A stretch of 64,000 nt of DNA from Prescottella defluvii (GCA_029690005.1 CP121458.1:4979872-5043871), one strand, 5' to 3'. Counted from the stretch's first letter, positions 18,206 to 30,292 are shown. Numbers and translations are program-made. Notes: generated by a model from the letters alone, not told the origin.

Positions 18206-19045
18206 TCAGGAGCGGGCCGGCAGCCGGTAGACGCGCTCGGCGGTCGCGGTCGAGGCCTTCGCCAGCTCGGCGGGGTCCTCGCCGCGCACCTCGGCGAGCG
18301 CCCGCAGCGTGTACGGCAGGCAGTACGACTGGTTGGGCGCGCCCCGGAACGGGTGCGGGGTGAGGTACGGCGCGTCCGTCTCGACCAGCAACTGATCCGC
18401 CGGGACCAGCAACGCGGCCTCGCGCAGCGCCTTGGCGTTCTTGAAGCTGACGGTGCCCGAGAAGCTCAGCACGTAGCCGGCGTCGACGCAGGCCCGCGCC
18501 ATCGTCGCGTCGGACGAGAAGCAGTGGAAGATGACCGTCGCGGGGGCACCTTCGGACTCGAAGGACGCGCAGCAGATCGGTGTCGGCCTCACGGTTGTGG
18601 ATCATCAGCGGCTTGCCCAGACGCTTCGCCAGGTCGATGTGCCAGCGGAAGCCGTCCTCCTGCTCGGCCGGCGTGGCGCAGCCGTCGAGCTTGCCCGGCC
18701 AGTACAGGTCCAGGCCCGTCTCGCCGACAGCGACGACGCGCGGGTCCGCCGCCAGACGCTCGATCTCCGCCTTGGTGGCGTCGTCGAGGGCGTTGGCTCG
18801 GGTCGGGTGGATCGCGACCGCAGCGAAGACCCGCTCGTCCCAGTTCGCGGCGTCCACCGCGAACTGCGCGGCCGCCAGATCGTCGGCCACCGTCACGATC
18901 CGCTCGACGCCCACCGAGGCCGCACGATCGACGATCACCCGCGTGCTCTCCGCGTCGGTCGCGCCACACGCATCGAGGTGCGTATGGGCGTCGACGAGCG
19001 GAAAAGCGGCTCGGGCAGGTCCGGGGCGGGACGATCTTTGCTCAC
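18206..19045 (-). CDS. tatD: TatD family metal-dependent hydrolase (DNase), two frame breaks
   Basis: A TIM-barrel amidohydrolase with 3'-5' exonuclease activity in the family. Metal-site motifs are seen: LVDAHTHLDACG (HxH), GETGLDLYW, MIHNREAD and FHCFSSD. ETDAPYLTPHPFRG near the C-terminus is the family signature. The start is GTG at 19045 (VSKDRPAPDLPEPLF). One C is missing in a run near 19005, where restoring it gives LFPLVDAHTH. A second break lies near 18560, before GAPATVIFHCF. It is divergent from metG, as in mycobacteria. Confidence 0.92.
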
Positions 19046-19065
19046 GTCGATAGAGTAGGCGCACC

Positions 19066-20644
19066 ATGACTGTGCCTTCCTCGCCTGCCCAGCCCGCCCG
19101 GCCGCCGTTCTATCTGACGACCGCGATCGCGTACCCCAACGGCGTCCCGCACATCGGGCACGCCTACGAGTACATCTCGTCGGACGCGATCGCGCGCTTC
19201 AAGCGCCTCGACGGGTTCGACGTGTACTTCATGACCGGCACGGACGAGCACGGCCTGAAGATGCAGCAGACGGCGGCCAAGGAAGGCATCGACGTCCGCG
19301 ACCTCGCCGCGCGCAACTCGGACGTGTTCCAGGCCATGGACAAGGTCCTGGGCATCTCCTACGACCGGTTCATCCGCACGACGGACGCCGATCACCTCGA
19401 GGCCAGCAAGGCCATATGGGAGCGGATGGAGGCGGCCGGCGACATCTACCTCGACACCTACTCGGGGTGGTACTCGGTCCGCGACGAGGCCTTCCACGCC
19501 GAGGAGGAGACAGACTGTCCTCGAGGACGGCACCCGCATCGCCACCGAGACCGGCACGCCGGTCGAGTGGACCGAGGAGTCCAACTACACGTTCCGGCTC
19601 TCGAAGTACCAGGACCGCCTGCTGGCGCTGTACGAGGAGAACCCGGACTTCATTGCGCCGGCCACCCGCCGCAACGAGATCCTGAGCTTCGTCAAGAGCG
19701 GGCTCAAGGACCTGTCGATCTCACGGACCACGTTCGACTGGGGTGTCCCGGTGCCCGGCGACCCCGCGCACGTCATGTACGTGTGGGTGGACGCGCTCAC
19801 CAACTACCTCACCGGCGCGGGCTTCCCGAACACCGATTCGGAGGAGTTCAAGCGCTATTGGCCCGCGAACCTGCACATCATCGGCAAGGACATCACGCGG
19901 TTCCACACCGTGTACTGGCCGGCGTTCCTGATGTCGGCCGGCGTCGAACTGCCGAAGCGCGTCTTCGTGCACGGCTTCCTGTTCAACAAGGGCGAGAAGA
20001 TGTCGAAGTCGGTCGGCAACGTCGTCGACCCGCTCGCCATGGTGGAGCAGTACGGCCTCGACGCCGTCCGCTTCTTCCTGCTGCGCGAGATCTCGTACGG
20101 CCAGGACGGCAGCTACAGCCACGAAGCCATCGTCACCCGCATGAACACCGACCTGGCGAATGAGCTGGGCAACCTGGCGCAGCGGTCGCTGTCGATGGTC
20201 GCGAAGAACTGCGACGCGCAGGTCCCGACGCCGGGTGAGCTCACCGACGACGACCGCGCGCTTCTCGCGCAGGCCGACGCGCTGCTCGAGAAGGTTCGCG
20301 CCGAGTTCGACGTGCAGGCGCTGCACCTCGCGCTCGAGGCGATCTGGCACGTACTCGGCGAGACCAACCGGTACTTCTCGCAGCAGGAGCCGTGGGTGCT
20401 GCGCAAGACCGATCCGGCCCGCATGGCCACGGTCCTGTACGTGACCCTCGAAGTCGTCCGCATCGTCGGCATCCTCGTCCAGCCGGTGATGCCGGGTTCG
20501 GCCGAGAAGATCCTCGACCTGCTGGGCCAGGCCCCCGAGTCGCGCACCTTCGCGGACCTCGGGACCCGCATCGCCGCCGGTACGCCGCTGCCCAAGCCGG
20601 TCGGTGTCTTCCCGCGGTACGTCGAGGAATCCACCGACGACTAG
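19066..20644 (+). CDS. metG: Methionyl-tRNA synthetase, frame break
   Basis: A class I aminoacyl-tRNA synthetase of about 525 residues. Visible are the HIGH box (GVPHIGHAYEY), MTGTDEHGLKMQ, the CP domain, VWVDALTNYLTG, IGKDITRFHTVYWPAFL and the KMSKS loop (GEKMSKSVGN), then the anticodon-binding helices (YGLDAVRFFLLRE onward). There is no C-terminal tRNA-binding (CsaA-like) extension. The frame changes near 19513 (EEET then VLEDGTRIATETG). Since this enzyme is normally essential, this break is strong evidence for a sequencing indel. Confidence 0.97.
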
Positions 20645-20688
20645 CCGCTCACCGAAAGTTGTCGGTCCCCTCGTGCACACTCGCACGC

Positions 20689-21893
20689 ATGGGGAGCAAT
20701 CGAACATACTTTCGAACACGGGAACGCCTCGCCGGTGACTGCGTGCCGCCGCGGCAGCGGTCGGCGGCCGGCCTCATGGCTGCCCTCGCCGACGCGTACG
20801 AGCGCGGCTGGCAGCCGGCCGACGTGATGCACGTGACCCGGCGCGCGCTCGGCGCCGGTGCCGCACCCACCGCCGCGGCAGCGGTGCTCTTCCAGGCCCG
20901 CACCTCGGCACCGCCGGGCGGGCACCGCGCGAGTGGTGGGCGCAGCTCACCCGGATCGCGGACGCCGAACCCGACGCGGCCCGGTTCGCCGAGGAGCTGC
21001 CGACCCGCTGCGACCCCGACGACTTCGCCGCGGCCCTCGACGCCGTCGGCTGGGAGATCGGGGTGCGCGACTGGGTCGACCTGACGGTGCTGTGGCTCGA
21101 GTTCCCGCGGCTGAACCAGCTGTGCGAGCCGCCGTCCGCGTGGCCGCACGTGCGCACCCAGCACGACGGTCCCGGCCCCGAGGTCCCCGAGGCCGTCGAT
21201 CCCAAGCTGCTCGGCAGGATTCGCGGGCTGCTCGCCAAGGCCGAGGCAACCGAGTTCGTCGAGGAGGCCGAGACCTTCACCGCCAAGGCACAGGACCTCA
21301 TGACGCGGTACGCGATCAGCACCGCCCTGCTGAGCGGCAGCGGTCCGGCGTCCGGGGCGGTCCACAGTCGCCGCCTCCACCTCGACAACCCGTACGTGCG
21401 GGAGAAGGTCCACCTCCTCACCGCGATCGGCGAGGCCAATCGCGTGCGGACGGTGTGGTTCGACCGGTTCGCGATCGCGACCGTCGTGGGCAGCGCGCTC
21501 GACCTCGAACAGGTCGACCTGCTGTTCACGTCGCTGCTGGTCCAGGCCACCCGCGCGATGCAGGCGGCCGGAAGCCGCGAGGCGAGCACTTCCCGAAAGG
21601 CCTCGTTCCGCAAGGCATTCCTGTTCGGATTCGCGGTGCGCATCGGGCAGCGCCTCAAGGAGACCGACAGCCGCGCCACCGCCGAGGCCGCGGTGGACGC
21701 CGACGTGCGAATCGACGACCTGCTGCCGGTACTGGCCGCGCGATCCGCGGCGGTGGACGCCGAGTTCGAGCGACTGTTCCCGACCACCAGGGCGTCCCGG
21801 AGTCGCACCGTCGACGCCGACGGCTGGCATGCCGGGCAGTCCGCAGCCGACGATGCCTCGCTGTCACCTGCCGCACAGGCGATCCCACGATGA
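20689..21893 (+). CDS. DUF2786 domain protein, frame break
   Basis: About 400 residues. The N-terminal region (MGSNRTYFRTRERLAGDCVP) is uncharacterised. The DUF2786 motif KLLGRIRGLLAKAEATEFVE then EAETFTAKAQDLMTRYAIS is clear near the middle. A helical C-terminal part contains SFRKAFLFGFAVRIGQRLKE. The frame changes near 20925, before EWWAQLTRIADAEPDA. DUF2786 proteins occur in actinobacteria and phages with no assigned role. It lies 44 bases after metG on the same strand. Confidence 0.8.
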
Positions 21894-21981
21894 GGTACCG
21901 GCCACACACCGGGTGTGGGCACGACCGACATCACCGCGGACCGATGGCGGTGCCGCCCACACCTCATGGAAAGCTGGACCG

Positions 21982-23220
21982 ATGCGGATCGAGCGGCTCG
22001 GAGACGGTGGCACCGCCGCCGACGTGTTCCGCGCACTGGCTCGGCGGGCTCGGTCGCGGCAGCTTCCCCCGCCGGCCGGCCTGACCGGAAGCTGGTTCGG
22101 AACCGCCGCGGTGATCGCACCCAGCGTCCTGGTGGCGCCGTGCGATCCCGCCGCGGCATTCACACTGCTCCCCTCGTCGAAATCCGTCTCACGTGAAACA
22201 CCGGTACCGGACGGGTTGATGGTCGGCGGCGGATGGATCGGCTACCGCGCCTACCCAGACCGGAGCGGGGCGCTGCCCGCCGCGGCCGGGGGCTGGACCG
22301 ACCACGTCCTACGACTCGACTCGTCGGGCTGCTGGTGGTTCGAGAGCCTGCGTGACGAACCGTGCCCAGACGACATTGCGGAGGCGGTCCACCACCCGGA
22401 CCCGCAGCCCCAGCCGTGGCACATCGAATGGACCGAACCGGACCGGCACGCGCATCGTCGCGGCGTCGAGGACTGCCTGGACGCCATCGCACGCGGCGAC
22501 GTCTACCAGGCGTGCGTGTGCGCGCGGTTCCACGGCACAAGCTCGGGCCTTCCCGGCGACTTCTTCGCCGACGCCGTCGAACGAACCCGCCCCAGCCGGG
22601 CCGCCTTCGTGCAGGGCCCGTGGGGTGCCGTGGCGTCGCTCTCGCCCGAGGTGTTCCTGTCGCGCCGCGGTGGAACCGTCACGTCGAGCCCCATCAAGGG
22701 CACTCTCCCCCTCGGCGAGAGTCCCGAACTCCTACGAGCCTCGGTCAAGGACGTCGCTGAGAACGTGATGATCGTCGACCTCGTCCGCAACGATCTCGGC
22801 CAGGTCGCCGAGCCGGGGTCCGTCCGGGTCACCGATCTACTGCGGGTCAAACCGGCACCCGGCGTCTGGCACCTGGTCTCCACGGTCGAGGCGACGATCC
22901 CCGACACCGTGGACGCCGCCGAACTGATCGACGCCACCTTCCCGCCCGCGTCGGTCACCGGCTGCCCCAAGCACTCGGCCCGACAGCTGCTCGCGCAATG
23001 GGAGCCGGAGCCGCGTGGCATCTACTGCGGCACCGTCGGAATGCGCAGCCCGGTCGCCGGGCTCGAGCTCAACGTCGCGATCCGCACCGTCGAGTTCGAC
23101 CCGGCCGGCCGCGTGGAACTCGGCGTCGGCGGCGGCATCACGATCGACTCCGATCCCGCCGCCGAATGGCAGGAATGCCTCGACAAGGCCCGCAGCATCG
23201 TGACGCTCACCGCGTCCCGC
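21982..23220 (+). CDS. pabB: Aminodeoxychorismate synthase component I (PabB), 3' end uncertain
   Basis: It makes 4-amino-4-deoxychorismate for folate from chorismate and ammonia. The chorismate-binding domain is complete: CLDAIARGDVYQACVCARFH, SPEVFLSR, SSPIKGTLP (the PIKGT motif), ENVMIVDLVRNDLGQV, LVSTVEATI, FPPASVTGCPK, YCGTVGM and GGGITIDSDPAAEWQECLDK. Family similarity stops about base 23215. The reading frame stays open to 23544, but that stretch is antisense to the WD40 repeats of the next gene and reads as nonsense. A lost stop through an indel is likely; a TGA lies at 23201-23203 in a neighbouring frame. The RBS is weak, and ATG 21982 fits the family. Confidence 0.88.
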
Positions 23221-26200
23221 ACGCATCCTGCCGACTCCGGCATCTCGAAGTGCGCCGGCCGGTCCTGCGTCAGTTCCGAGGTAGCGGCGCAGATCCGTCG
23301 GGTGATCGTGCCCGTGTCGAGCCGCCACATGCGCAGCACGCCGTCACCGCCACCGGCGACGACCGTGTCGGTGCGCGGCATGGTCGTCACCTGCCAACGC
23401 CCCTTGCCGATCGTCGTCAAGGGGCCTCCGACGGCCTCGCCGTCGTCGGCCACGCTCCACAACAGGACCGAGCCGTCGTCACTACCGCTCACGACGTGGG
23501 ATCCGTCCGCCGTGAACGCGACGCTGTACACCGTGCCGGTATGACCCCGCAGTGGCTCCGGACGCCGGTCGAATCCGCCGGCCGAGTCGCGATCCCACAA
23601 CAGCAACGTGTGATCGTCACTCGCGGTGACCAGCGTCGAACCGTCCGGACTGAACGCAATGGCGTTCACGCCGCCCTCGTGACCGCCGCCCTTCAGCTCT
23701 AGCGGCGAGGGCCTCGACGGATCGGTGACGTCCCACGCGTGGACGTCACCGTCGGCGCTCGCCACCACCAGCACGTCACCATTCGGGCTGAACTGGGCGC
23801 TGCGCACCAGATTGTGCGGCCCGGTCAGGCTCCGGCCGCGGATGACGGGCGCCAGGGGATCCTCGATGTTCCACAGCGCGACGCTGAAGTCGTCGTCGCC
23901 GATCGCCAGGGTCCGCCCGTCCGGACTGAACGCCATCTCCCACGTGAACCGGGTCGCGGTGACGATGGCCGGCCCCAACGGTGTCGGTTTGGCCGGATCC
24001 CGCACATCCCACAACTGGACGTGCCCACCAGAGGTCTGCGTTGTCGCGAGAAGGGTGCCGTCCGGTGAGAGGGCCGCGACGTTCGCCCCGCCCCTCGGTC
24101 GCGGCACGTCGATCGACCCGACCCGCTCGAGGTGGCCCTGCTCGTCGACCGCCCACAGTCGCACCGCCGTGTCGTATCCGGCGGTCGCCAGCGACGAACC
24201 GGCCCGGTTCAGCGACGGCAACGTCAGCTGCGAATCCGACACCGGGACCGTTCCGGCGCCACTGTCCAGACCCGGAGGACCGAGTCCTGGCCGCCGGTGA
24301 CGATGGCGCCCCCGTCCGGGGAGAGCGCGAGCGCGGGCACCCCGCCGCCGTTGCCGCTGAGCGCGGGCTTCATCTCGTGCAGGACGCGCGTCGCCGGGTC
24401 CACCGACCACAATTTCGCGGTCCCGTCCCACGACGCGCTCGCGAGGGTCGCGCCGTCCGCGGCGAACGCGATGGTCCAGATGCCGCCCGTGTGCGCCTGG
24501 ACTGGGGCGTCGATCGGGCGGATGGCCGCGAGATCGGTGGTGTCGAACATCCGGATCAACCCGTCGTCGCTGCTCGCGGCGAGGCTGCGGCCGTCCGGGC
24601 TGAACGCGACCGAGTGCACCACGTCGTCGAAGCCCGACAGCTCACGCCCGATCTGGACGGGGTGCGCCGGATCGGCGATGTCCCACACCCGGACGGTGCG
24701 GTCGTCGCTCGACGTCGCGAGCACCGAGTCCCCACGGAATGACACCGTCCGCACCCCACCCGCATGGCCTTGCAGTGTCCAGGTCGGGAACCGTCCGGAG
24801 TCGGGGTCGGACGTGTCGACGAGGGTGACCGTGCCGTTGTCGTGCGGGACCGCAAGAAGCCGGCCGTCGGGGCTGAACCGCACGTTGTGCACGGCGCCGG
24901 GCTCCGACCGCACGCCCTCCACCAGTGGACGCGGCGCGGCGCGGTCGGTCACGTCCCAGATCCACATCGCGCCGTCGCCGCTGCCCGCGGCGAGGAGTCG
25001 ACCGTCGTGGCTGAACGACACCGACGCCATGTACTTGTCCGAGCCGGTCAGGTCCGCCCCCAGCTGGACGGGGTCGGACGGATCGGTGAAATCCCACAGG
25101 CGCACTGTCCGGTCGTCGCTCGCCGTCGCGAGCGTACGGCCGTCGGCCGAGATCGCCACCCCGTAGATGGGTCCGGTGTGTCCGGGCAGCTCGCGGGAGA
25201 TCGGTGTGTTCTCGGTCGCGACCAGCCGAGAGAAGGCGTCGTCGCTCCCGGGGCGCATCTGCCATGCCGCGAGCGAGAGCTGCGCCGACGTGGTGGGGTC
25301 GCTGTCGCGCAGCGCGTCGGCCAGCGCCACGATCTGCTGGAACTGCGCCGCGCTGCGCTCGTTCTCGGCGCGGGACTTCGCGGCCAACGCCATGACGCCC
25401 ATGACCACCGCGACGACGGCGCAGAACGCGAGCGCCGCCATCACGCTCCGTTCCATCCAGGACTGACGCCGAACCTGGCGGACGGACGCGTCGATGAAGT
25501 CGGTGGCCGCCGGCGTGAGCGAGGCCGCTACTGCGGGGATCCCGCCCACGACCGCGCCGGCGGGGCTGTCGGCACGTTTCGCGGCGTGTTCGGCGAGCAG
25601 GTCCAGGCGACCACGGTGGTAGAGCAGGCTGTGGTTGCGCTTCGCGTCGTCCCAGTGCACGGCGTCCGTCTATCTGCTGCCGCAGCGCCGAGTAGGACCG
25701 GTCCTCCTGGATCCAGGTCGCGAGCCGCGGCCACGTTGCGATCACCGCGTCGTGGATCAGTTCGACGTCGTCGCCGTCGACGACGAGCACGCGGGCGTTG
25801 ACGAAGTGGTCGACCACGCGCCGACCGGCGCCGATGTCGTCGCCTTCGAAGGCGACGATCTGTGCGAGTGTGCGGCGGATCTTGACGTCGGTGCCCGTGC
25901 TGGTGACGTACACCAGGTGCACCATCATCGCCCGCGCGAGGACGCGGCCGCGTTCGTCGAGTTGTTCCCATGCCTGCTCGGCGGCGGCGGCGATGGAGCC
26001 GAGCACGCCGCCGGTGGCGCGGTAGTTCGCGATGGTCAGCTGGCCGCCCCGGCGCCGCTCCCACATCGTGTCGAGCAAGTGCGAGACGAGCGGCAGCACG
26101 GTGCCGCTGCCCTCGGGCGGCACGGCGCTCCCGTCCTGCGGGTTGGGTGCCGCGGCCGTGAGCACACCGAGGTCGTTGAGGATCAGGTCGACCAGTCCGG

Positions 26201-27284
26201 TCTCGAGCTTGAGGCCGATCATCCGGGCCGGTTGCGTGATCACCTCGACGACGTCCTCGCGGAGCAGCGGCGCGACGGCCTTGCTGCGCTGCTCCAGCGC
26301 ACGCGCGAGGACCGGATAGGCCAGGGCCTGCGCGTAGAAGTCCGAGCGCATGGTCGCGACGACGGACGGCGTCTCGGACGGCTCGTGGCCGACCCGGGCG
26401 GTTGCGGCGAAGTCGAGGACCGTCAGGAACCGCGTCCGCTGATCCGGATCGGTGCACTGGGTGAAAAGTTCCTCGATCTGGTCGACGACCAGCAGGACGT
26501 GGACGGACCCCGTCCGGTGCGCGGCCTGTCGAAGCGCCAGGTCGATCTTCTCGCGATCCGGCACCGCGACGCACTGCTCCAGCTCCGGCACGGCCGCGAC
26601 CAGAGCGTCCAGCGGGTGCGCTCCGGGCGCGAACACGATCGGCGCGAACGCGGTCCGGCCCTCGCCGCGGTCGTGTCCGCGCAGCTCGGGGATGAGGCCA
26701 GCCTGCACGAGCGAGGACTTCCCCACACCGGACGCACCGGTGACGATCACCAGACCCTGTCCCTGCGCCGACAGCACGGCGGCGACGAGGGTGCTCACGC
26801 TGTCCCGTCGACCGAAGAACAGCCGCTCGTCCTTCTCCCGGTAGGGGCGAGTCCCGGTACGGCCGCACCCCCGCGGGGAGGGCCGGGACGGTCGACTCGG
26901 TGCTCCCGGCAGCGCTCCGGGTCGCGGGGACCGCGTTGGCGCTGCGCCACCACGTCTCCCACTGCCGCATCGAGAACAGACCGTCGGTGGGCGGCTGCGC
27001 GACGTTGAGTGAGCGCGCCATCCGGATCAGCACGGCCAGCACCGGACGCACCGACTCGAACGTGGCGGGCATCCTCTTACCCGAGCGCCAGTCGCTGATG
27101 CGTTGAACCGACGCCGGCTTCTCGCCACCCATCGAGCGCGTGAGGGCTGCGGCTTCGGACACCACCTTCTTCAGTGGCGGTCCCCCGCGGTCGCGAACAA
27201 CAGCCGCAATTGGTCGGCGAAGAACAGACGCGCCTGGGAGCCCGACTGCTCGGCGTCCGGCGTCTGATCCGTGTCGGACGTCAT
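23207..27284 (-). CDS. Large STAND-type NTPase with transmembrane helix and 14 WD40-like repeats (frame breaks)
   Basis: A single protein of about 1,350 residues. The N-terminal 110 residues resemble an actinobacterial HTH-like region (VSEAAALTRSMGG, VQRISDWRSGKRMPATFESV). Next comes an nSTAND/NACHT-like NTPase with FFGRRDSVSTLV, Walker A VTGASGVGKSSLVQAG and Walker B VLLVVDQIEELF. A transmembrane helix (MAALAFCAVVAVVMGVMALA) follows, then a coiled linker and 14 WD40-like repeats ending in WDF/WDV, enough for two seven-bladed propellers. STAND proteins are ligand-gated oligomerising switches. The frame breaks near 27181 (C5 for C6), 26848, 25672, 24265 and 23265. The start is ATG 27284 with GGAGGGAA upstream. 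The last residues are uncertain. Confidence 0.85.
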
Positions 27285-27585
27285 CGCCTGCGTTCCCTCC
27301 TTCACCCCGACGGTTGGTCCGATTCGCGTCCGCTTCCGCGCCCGAGAAGGACCCGAGGAGGACATGGACGACCGCTCAAATTCCGCTGCGGATTAATTCC
27401 TCACCGCCTGCGAACTGCGATGATAGCGCTTCGTGCGGACTTGTCGGTTTCTGTGTGCCACCAAGCGGGGCAAAGTCGACATCGACGCACAACGGCCCCA
27501 GCGCCGGCGGCGCGGTTGCCGGTTGGGGCTGTAGATGGACGAGGGGTAGTCCCGGCCGGCGCACGCCACGGAGGAGGAGCGCGCG
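27285..27585. other. 301-bp intergenic region upstream of the NTPase gene
   Basis: This is the divergent promoter region between the STAND NTPase gene (minus) and a small ORF (plus). I see no convincing gene, RNA or operator in it. Confidence 0.45.
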
Positions 27586-27758
27586 ATGATCGAACGAGCG
27601 ACGAAGTTGACGGCGAGAACACCGCCGGCAGTGGTGGCCACTCTCGTGATCGCGGCGACTGTGGGGCTGATGGTGCTGTTCGGTGCGGCCCCGCCGATGC
27701 GGCCGCGACCCCGTCGGGCGGGGCTTCGATCTCGATCGAAGTTCCCGCCCACGGGTGA
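27586..27758 (+). CDS. Small single-pass membrane or secreted protein (hypothetical)
   Basis: A peptide of about 57 residues with a strong Shine-Dalgarno (GGAGGAGG) before the ATG. It begins MIERATKLTARTPPAV, followed by the hydrophobic helix VATLVIAATVGLMVLFGAA. Switching frame near 27685 gives the polar ending ATPSGGASISIEVPAHG and a TGA at 27758, the most natural end. Without the switch the frame runs on through a G/C-rich, arginine-rich stretch into rsmI. The helix could be a signal peptide or an anchor. No family recognised. Confidence 0.45.
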
Positions 27759-27778
27759 GTCGCTCGTCGGGGGTCGGC

Positions 27779-27796
27779 GGGGCGGCAAACCGCCCC
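27779..27796 (-). terminator. Short stem-loop between the small ORF and rsmI
   Basis: A 7-bp stem GGGGCGG/CCGCCCC with a CAAA loop lies between two convergent stops (27758 and 27818). It may end the rsmI transcript, the small ORF transcript, or both. Confidence 0.45.
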
Positions 27797-27817
27797 ACAC
27801 TTCTGATGCTCGGGCTG

Positions 27818-28656
27818 TCAGTCCCGACGCGCCGCGAGCACCGTCTCGTACAACTCGCGCTTCGACACTCCCAGCGACTTCTCAGCGGCGACCTGAGCAC
27901 ACGCGTCCTTGAGCCTGACGCCATCGGCGACGAGACGCTCCACCTCCCGACCAGGTCCTCGGGATCGGCGGATACCGGCTGTGCGCCCTCGAGGACGACC
28001 GTGATCTCTCCTCGGGCGCCGTCGACCGCCCACTCGGCCAACTCCGCGAGCGTGCCCCGGCGGACCTCTTCGTAGGTCTTGGTCAGTTCGCGGCAGACCG
28101 CAGCTCGCCGTTCCCCGCCCAGGACTTCCACGGCATCGTCGAGGCAAGCCGCGAGCCGATGCGGCGCCTCGAAGAACACACAGGCTCGCTGCTCGGTTCG
28201 CAACATCTCCAGCCATGCGCGCCGCTGCCCCTGTTTGCGCGGCGGGAACCCGTCGAAACAGAAGCGCTCGACGGGCAGCCCCGACAGCGCCAGTGCCGTC
28301 GTGACCGCGGACGGTCCCGGCAGGCAGGTCACCGGGAGGTTCTTCTCCACGCACGCCGCAACCAACCGGTAGCCGGGGTCGCTCACCGACGGCATTCCGG
28401 CGTCGGTGACCAGCAGGACCGTCCGACCCTCCTCGAGGTCGGTGAGCAGCGCCGGCAACCGGTTGACCTCGACCTGGTCGTAGAAGCTCGCCACCCGGCC
28501 GGTGATCGTGACCCCCAACGCGGCCGCGAGGGCCTTGGTGCGACGGGTGTCCTCCGCGGCGACGACGTCGGCGGATCCGAGCGCGCTGCGCAGTCGATCG
28601 GAGGCATCACCGATGTCGCCCATCGGAGTTGCGGCGAGGACGAGGCGACCAGTCAT
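27818..28656 (-). CDS. rsmI: 16S rRNA 2'-O-ribose methyltransferase RsmI, frame break
   Basis: It methylates C1402 of 16S rRNA. Family motifs are MTGRLVLAATPMGDIGDASD, VVAAEDTRRTKALAAAL, LLVTDAGMPSVSDPGYRLV, LPGPSAVTTALALSGL, FEAPHRLAACLDD, ELTKTYEEVRRGTLAEL and GEITVVLEGA. The frame changes near 27945; the tail ending KSLGVSKRELYETVLAARRD is the expected C-terminal helix. Divergent from pmt with only 23 bases between start codons, an arrangement kept in mycobacteria. Confidence 0.95.
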
Positions 28657-28679
28657 GGGTGACAGCCTACGATCGACTC

Positions 28680-30238
28680 GTGACCCAGCTGACGGACGAG
28701 CGCCCCATGCCGTCGTCTGGTAGTGCCCGACTCGTGAGCCCGGCGCCGCTCGCGCCCTCCCCGACTTCGGCCCGACCGATCGGCGACGCGGCTGGATCGT
28801 GACGGCGATCGTGACGGCGCTCGCGGCGATCACCCGGTTCACGATGCTGAACTACCCCACCGACGCCGGGACACCGGTCTTCGACGAGAAGCACTACGCG
28901 CCGCAGGGCTGGCAGGTGCTCACCGGTGGCGGCATCGAGGACAACCCCGCCTACGGGCTGGTGGTGCATCCCCCGGTCGGCAAGCAGTTGATCGCGATCG
29001 GCGAGGCACTGTTCGGCTACAACGCGTGGGGCTGGCGGTTCGCGTCGGCGATGGCGGGGACGATCCTCGTGCTGCTCGTCGTCCGCATCGTGCGGCGGAT
29101 GACCCGGTCGACGCTGATCGGTGCGATCGCCGGCATCCTCCTGATCATCGACGGCGTCACGTTCGTCTCGTCGCGGCTGGGGATGCTCGACATCTTCCTG
29201 GCCCTGTTCACCGTCGCGGCGCTGGGCTGCCTCGTCGTCGACCGTGACCAGGTGCACGAGCGGATGGCCCGGGTGCGGGCGGAGGGGCGCATCGACGTCA
29301 CCGCGTTCGGGCCGCGGCTCGGCGTCCGGTGGTGGCGTTTCGGCGCGGGCATCCTGCTGGGGCTCGCGTGCGGCACCAAGTGGTCCGGCATGTACTTCAT
29401 CGCGTTCTTCGGACTCATGTGCGTCGGCTTCGACATCGCGGCCCGCCGCGCCTACGGGGTGCGCCGGCCGTGGGTCGGGACCGCGATCCGCGACATCGGC
29501 CCGTCGCTGTACGCACTGGTGTTGGTGCCGCTCGGCGTCTACCTGGCCACCTACGGTGCGTGGTTCGCGAGCGAGACCGGCGTGGACCGGCACGCGGTGG
29601 GCAACGAGGTCGGTACCGGTGGACCGTTCGCGTTCGTGCCGGACGCGCTGCGGTCGCTGTGGTACTACAGCGCGAAGGTGCTCGAGTTCCATGCGGGGCT
29701 GACGAATTCGGCGGGCAACCACCACCCGTGGGAGTCGAAGCCGTGGACGTGGCCGATGGGCCTGCGGCCGATGCTGTACTACTACGCCGAGGGCGAGCAC
29801 GTGTCCGGCTGCGGCGGGCCGAGCTGCGTCAAGGCGGTCATGCTGATCGGCACGCCGGCGATGTGGTGGCTGGCGCTGCCGGTGCTCGGATGGGCCCTGT
29901 GGCGGACCTTCGTGAGCCGCGACTGGCGGTACGCGACCGTGCTCACCGGGTACGGCGCCGCGCTGCTGCCGTGGTTCCTGACGCTGGACCGGCAGATGTA
30001 CTACTTCTACGCGGTCGCGCTGGCCCCGTTCTTCGTGATGGCGATCGCGCTGATCCTCGGCGAGATTCTCGGCACTGTGAAGGATTCGGCCGAGCGACGC
30101 GGCACCGGGCTGCTCGCGGTGTGCCTGTACGTGGGGCTCGTGGTCGCGAACTTCGTGTGGCTGTGGCCGATCCTCACGGCGATGCCGATCACCCCGGAGA
30201 TGTGGCAGCGGGAGCTGTGGCTGCCTAGTTGGCGCTGA
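28680..30238 (+). CDS. pmt: Polyprenol-phosphate-mannose protein O-mannosyltransferase (Pmt), frame break
   Basis: A GT39-family integral membrane enzyme that mannosylates exported proteins on Ser/Thr from polyprenol-P-mannose. It has FDEKHYAPQGW (the DE motif of the first extracytoplasmic loop), HPPVGKQLIAIGE, RLGMLDIFLALF, many hydrophobic helices, the extracytoplasmic HHPWESKPWTWPMGLRP motif and PWFLTLDRQMYYFYAVA. The start is GTG 28680 (VTQLTDERPMPS). One indel near 28755 joins it to LPDFGPTDRRRGW. About 520 residues, as in the family. Confidence 0.95.
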
Positions 30239-30292
30239 CGGTCGTCGGCGAAAGGTGTCCGCGGGCGCGGGTGCGTGGGTAGTGTGCACCGG

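Noticed and set aside
23221..23544. C-terminal extension of PabB to base 23544
   Set aside because: The chorismate-binding domain ends near 23215, and the rest is antisense to two WD40 repeats of the NTPase. A lost stop codon is the simpler explanation.
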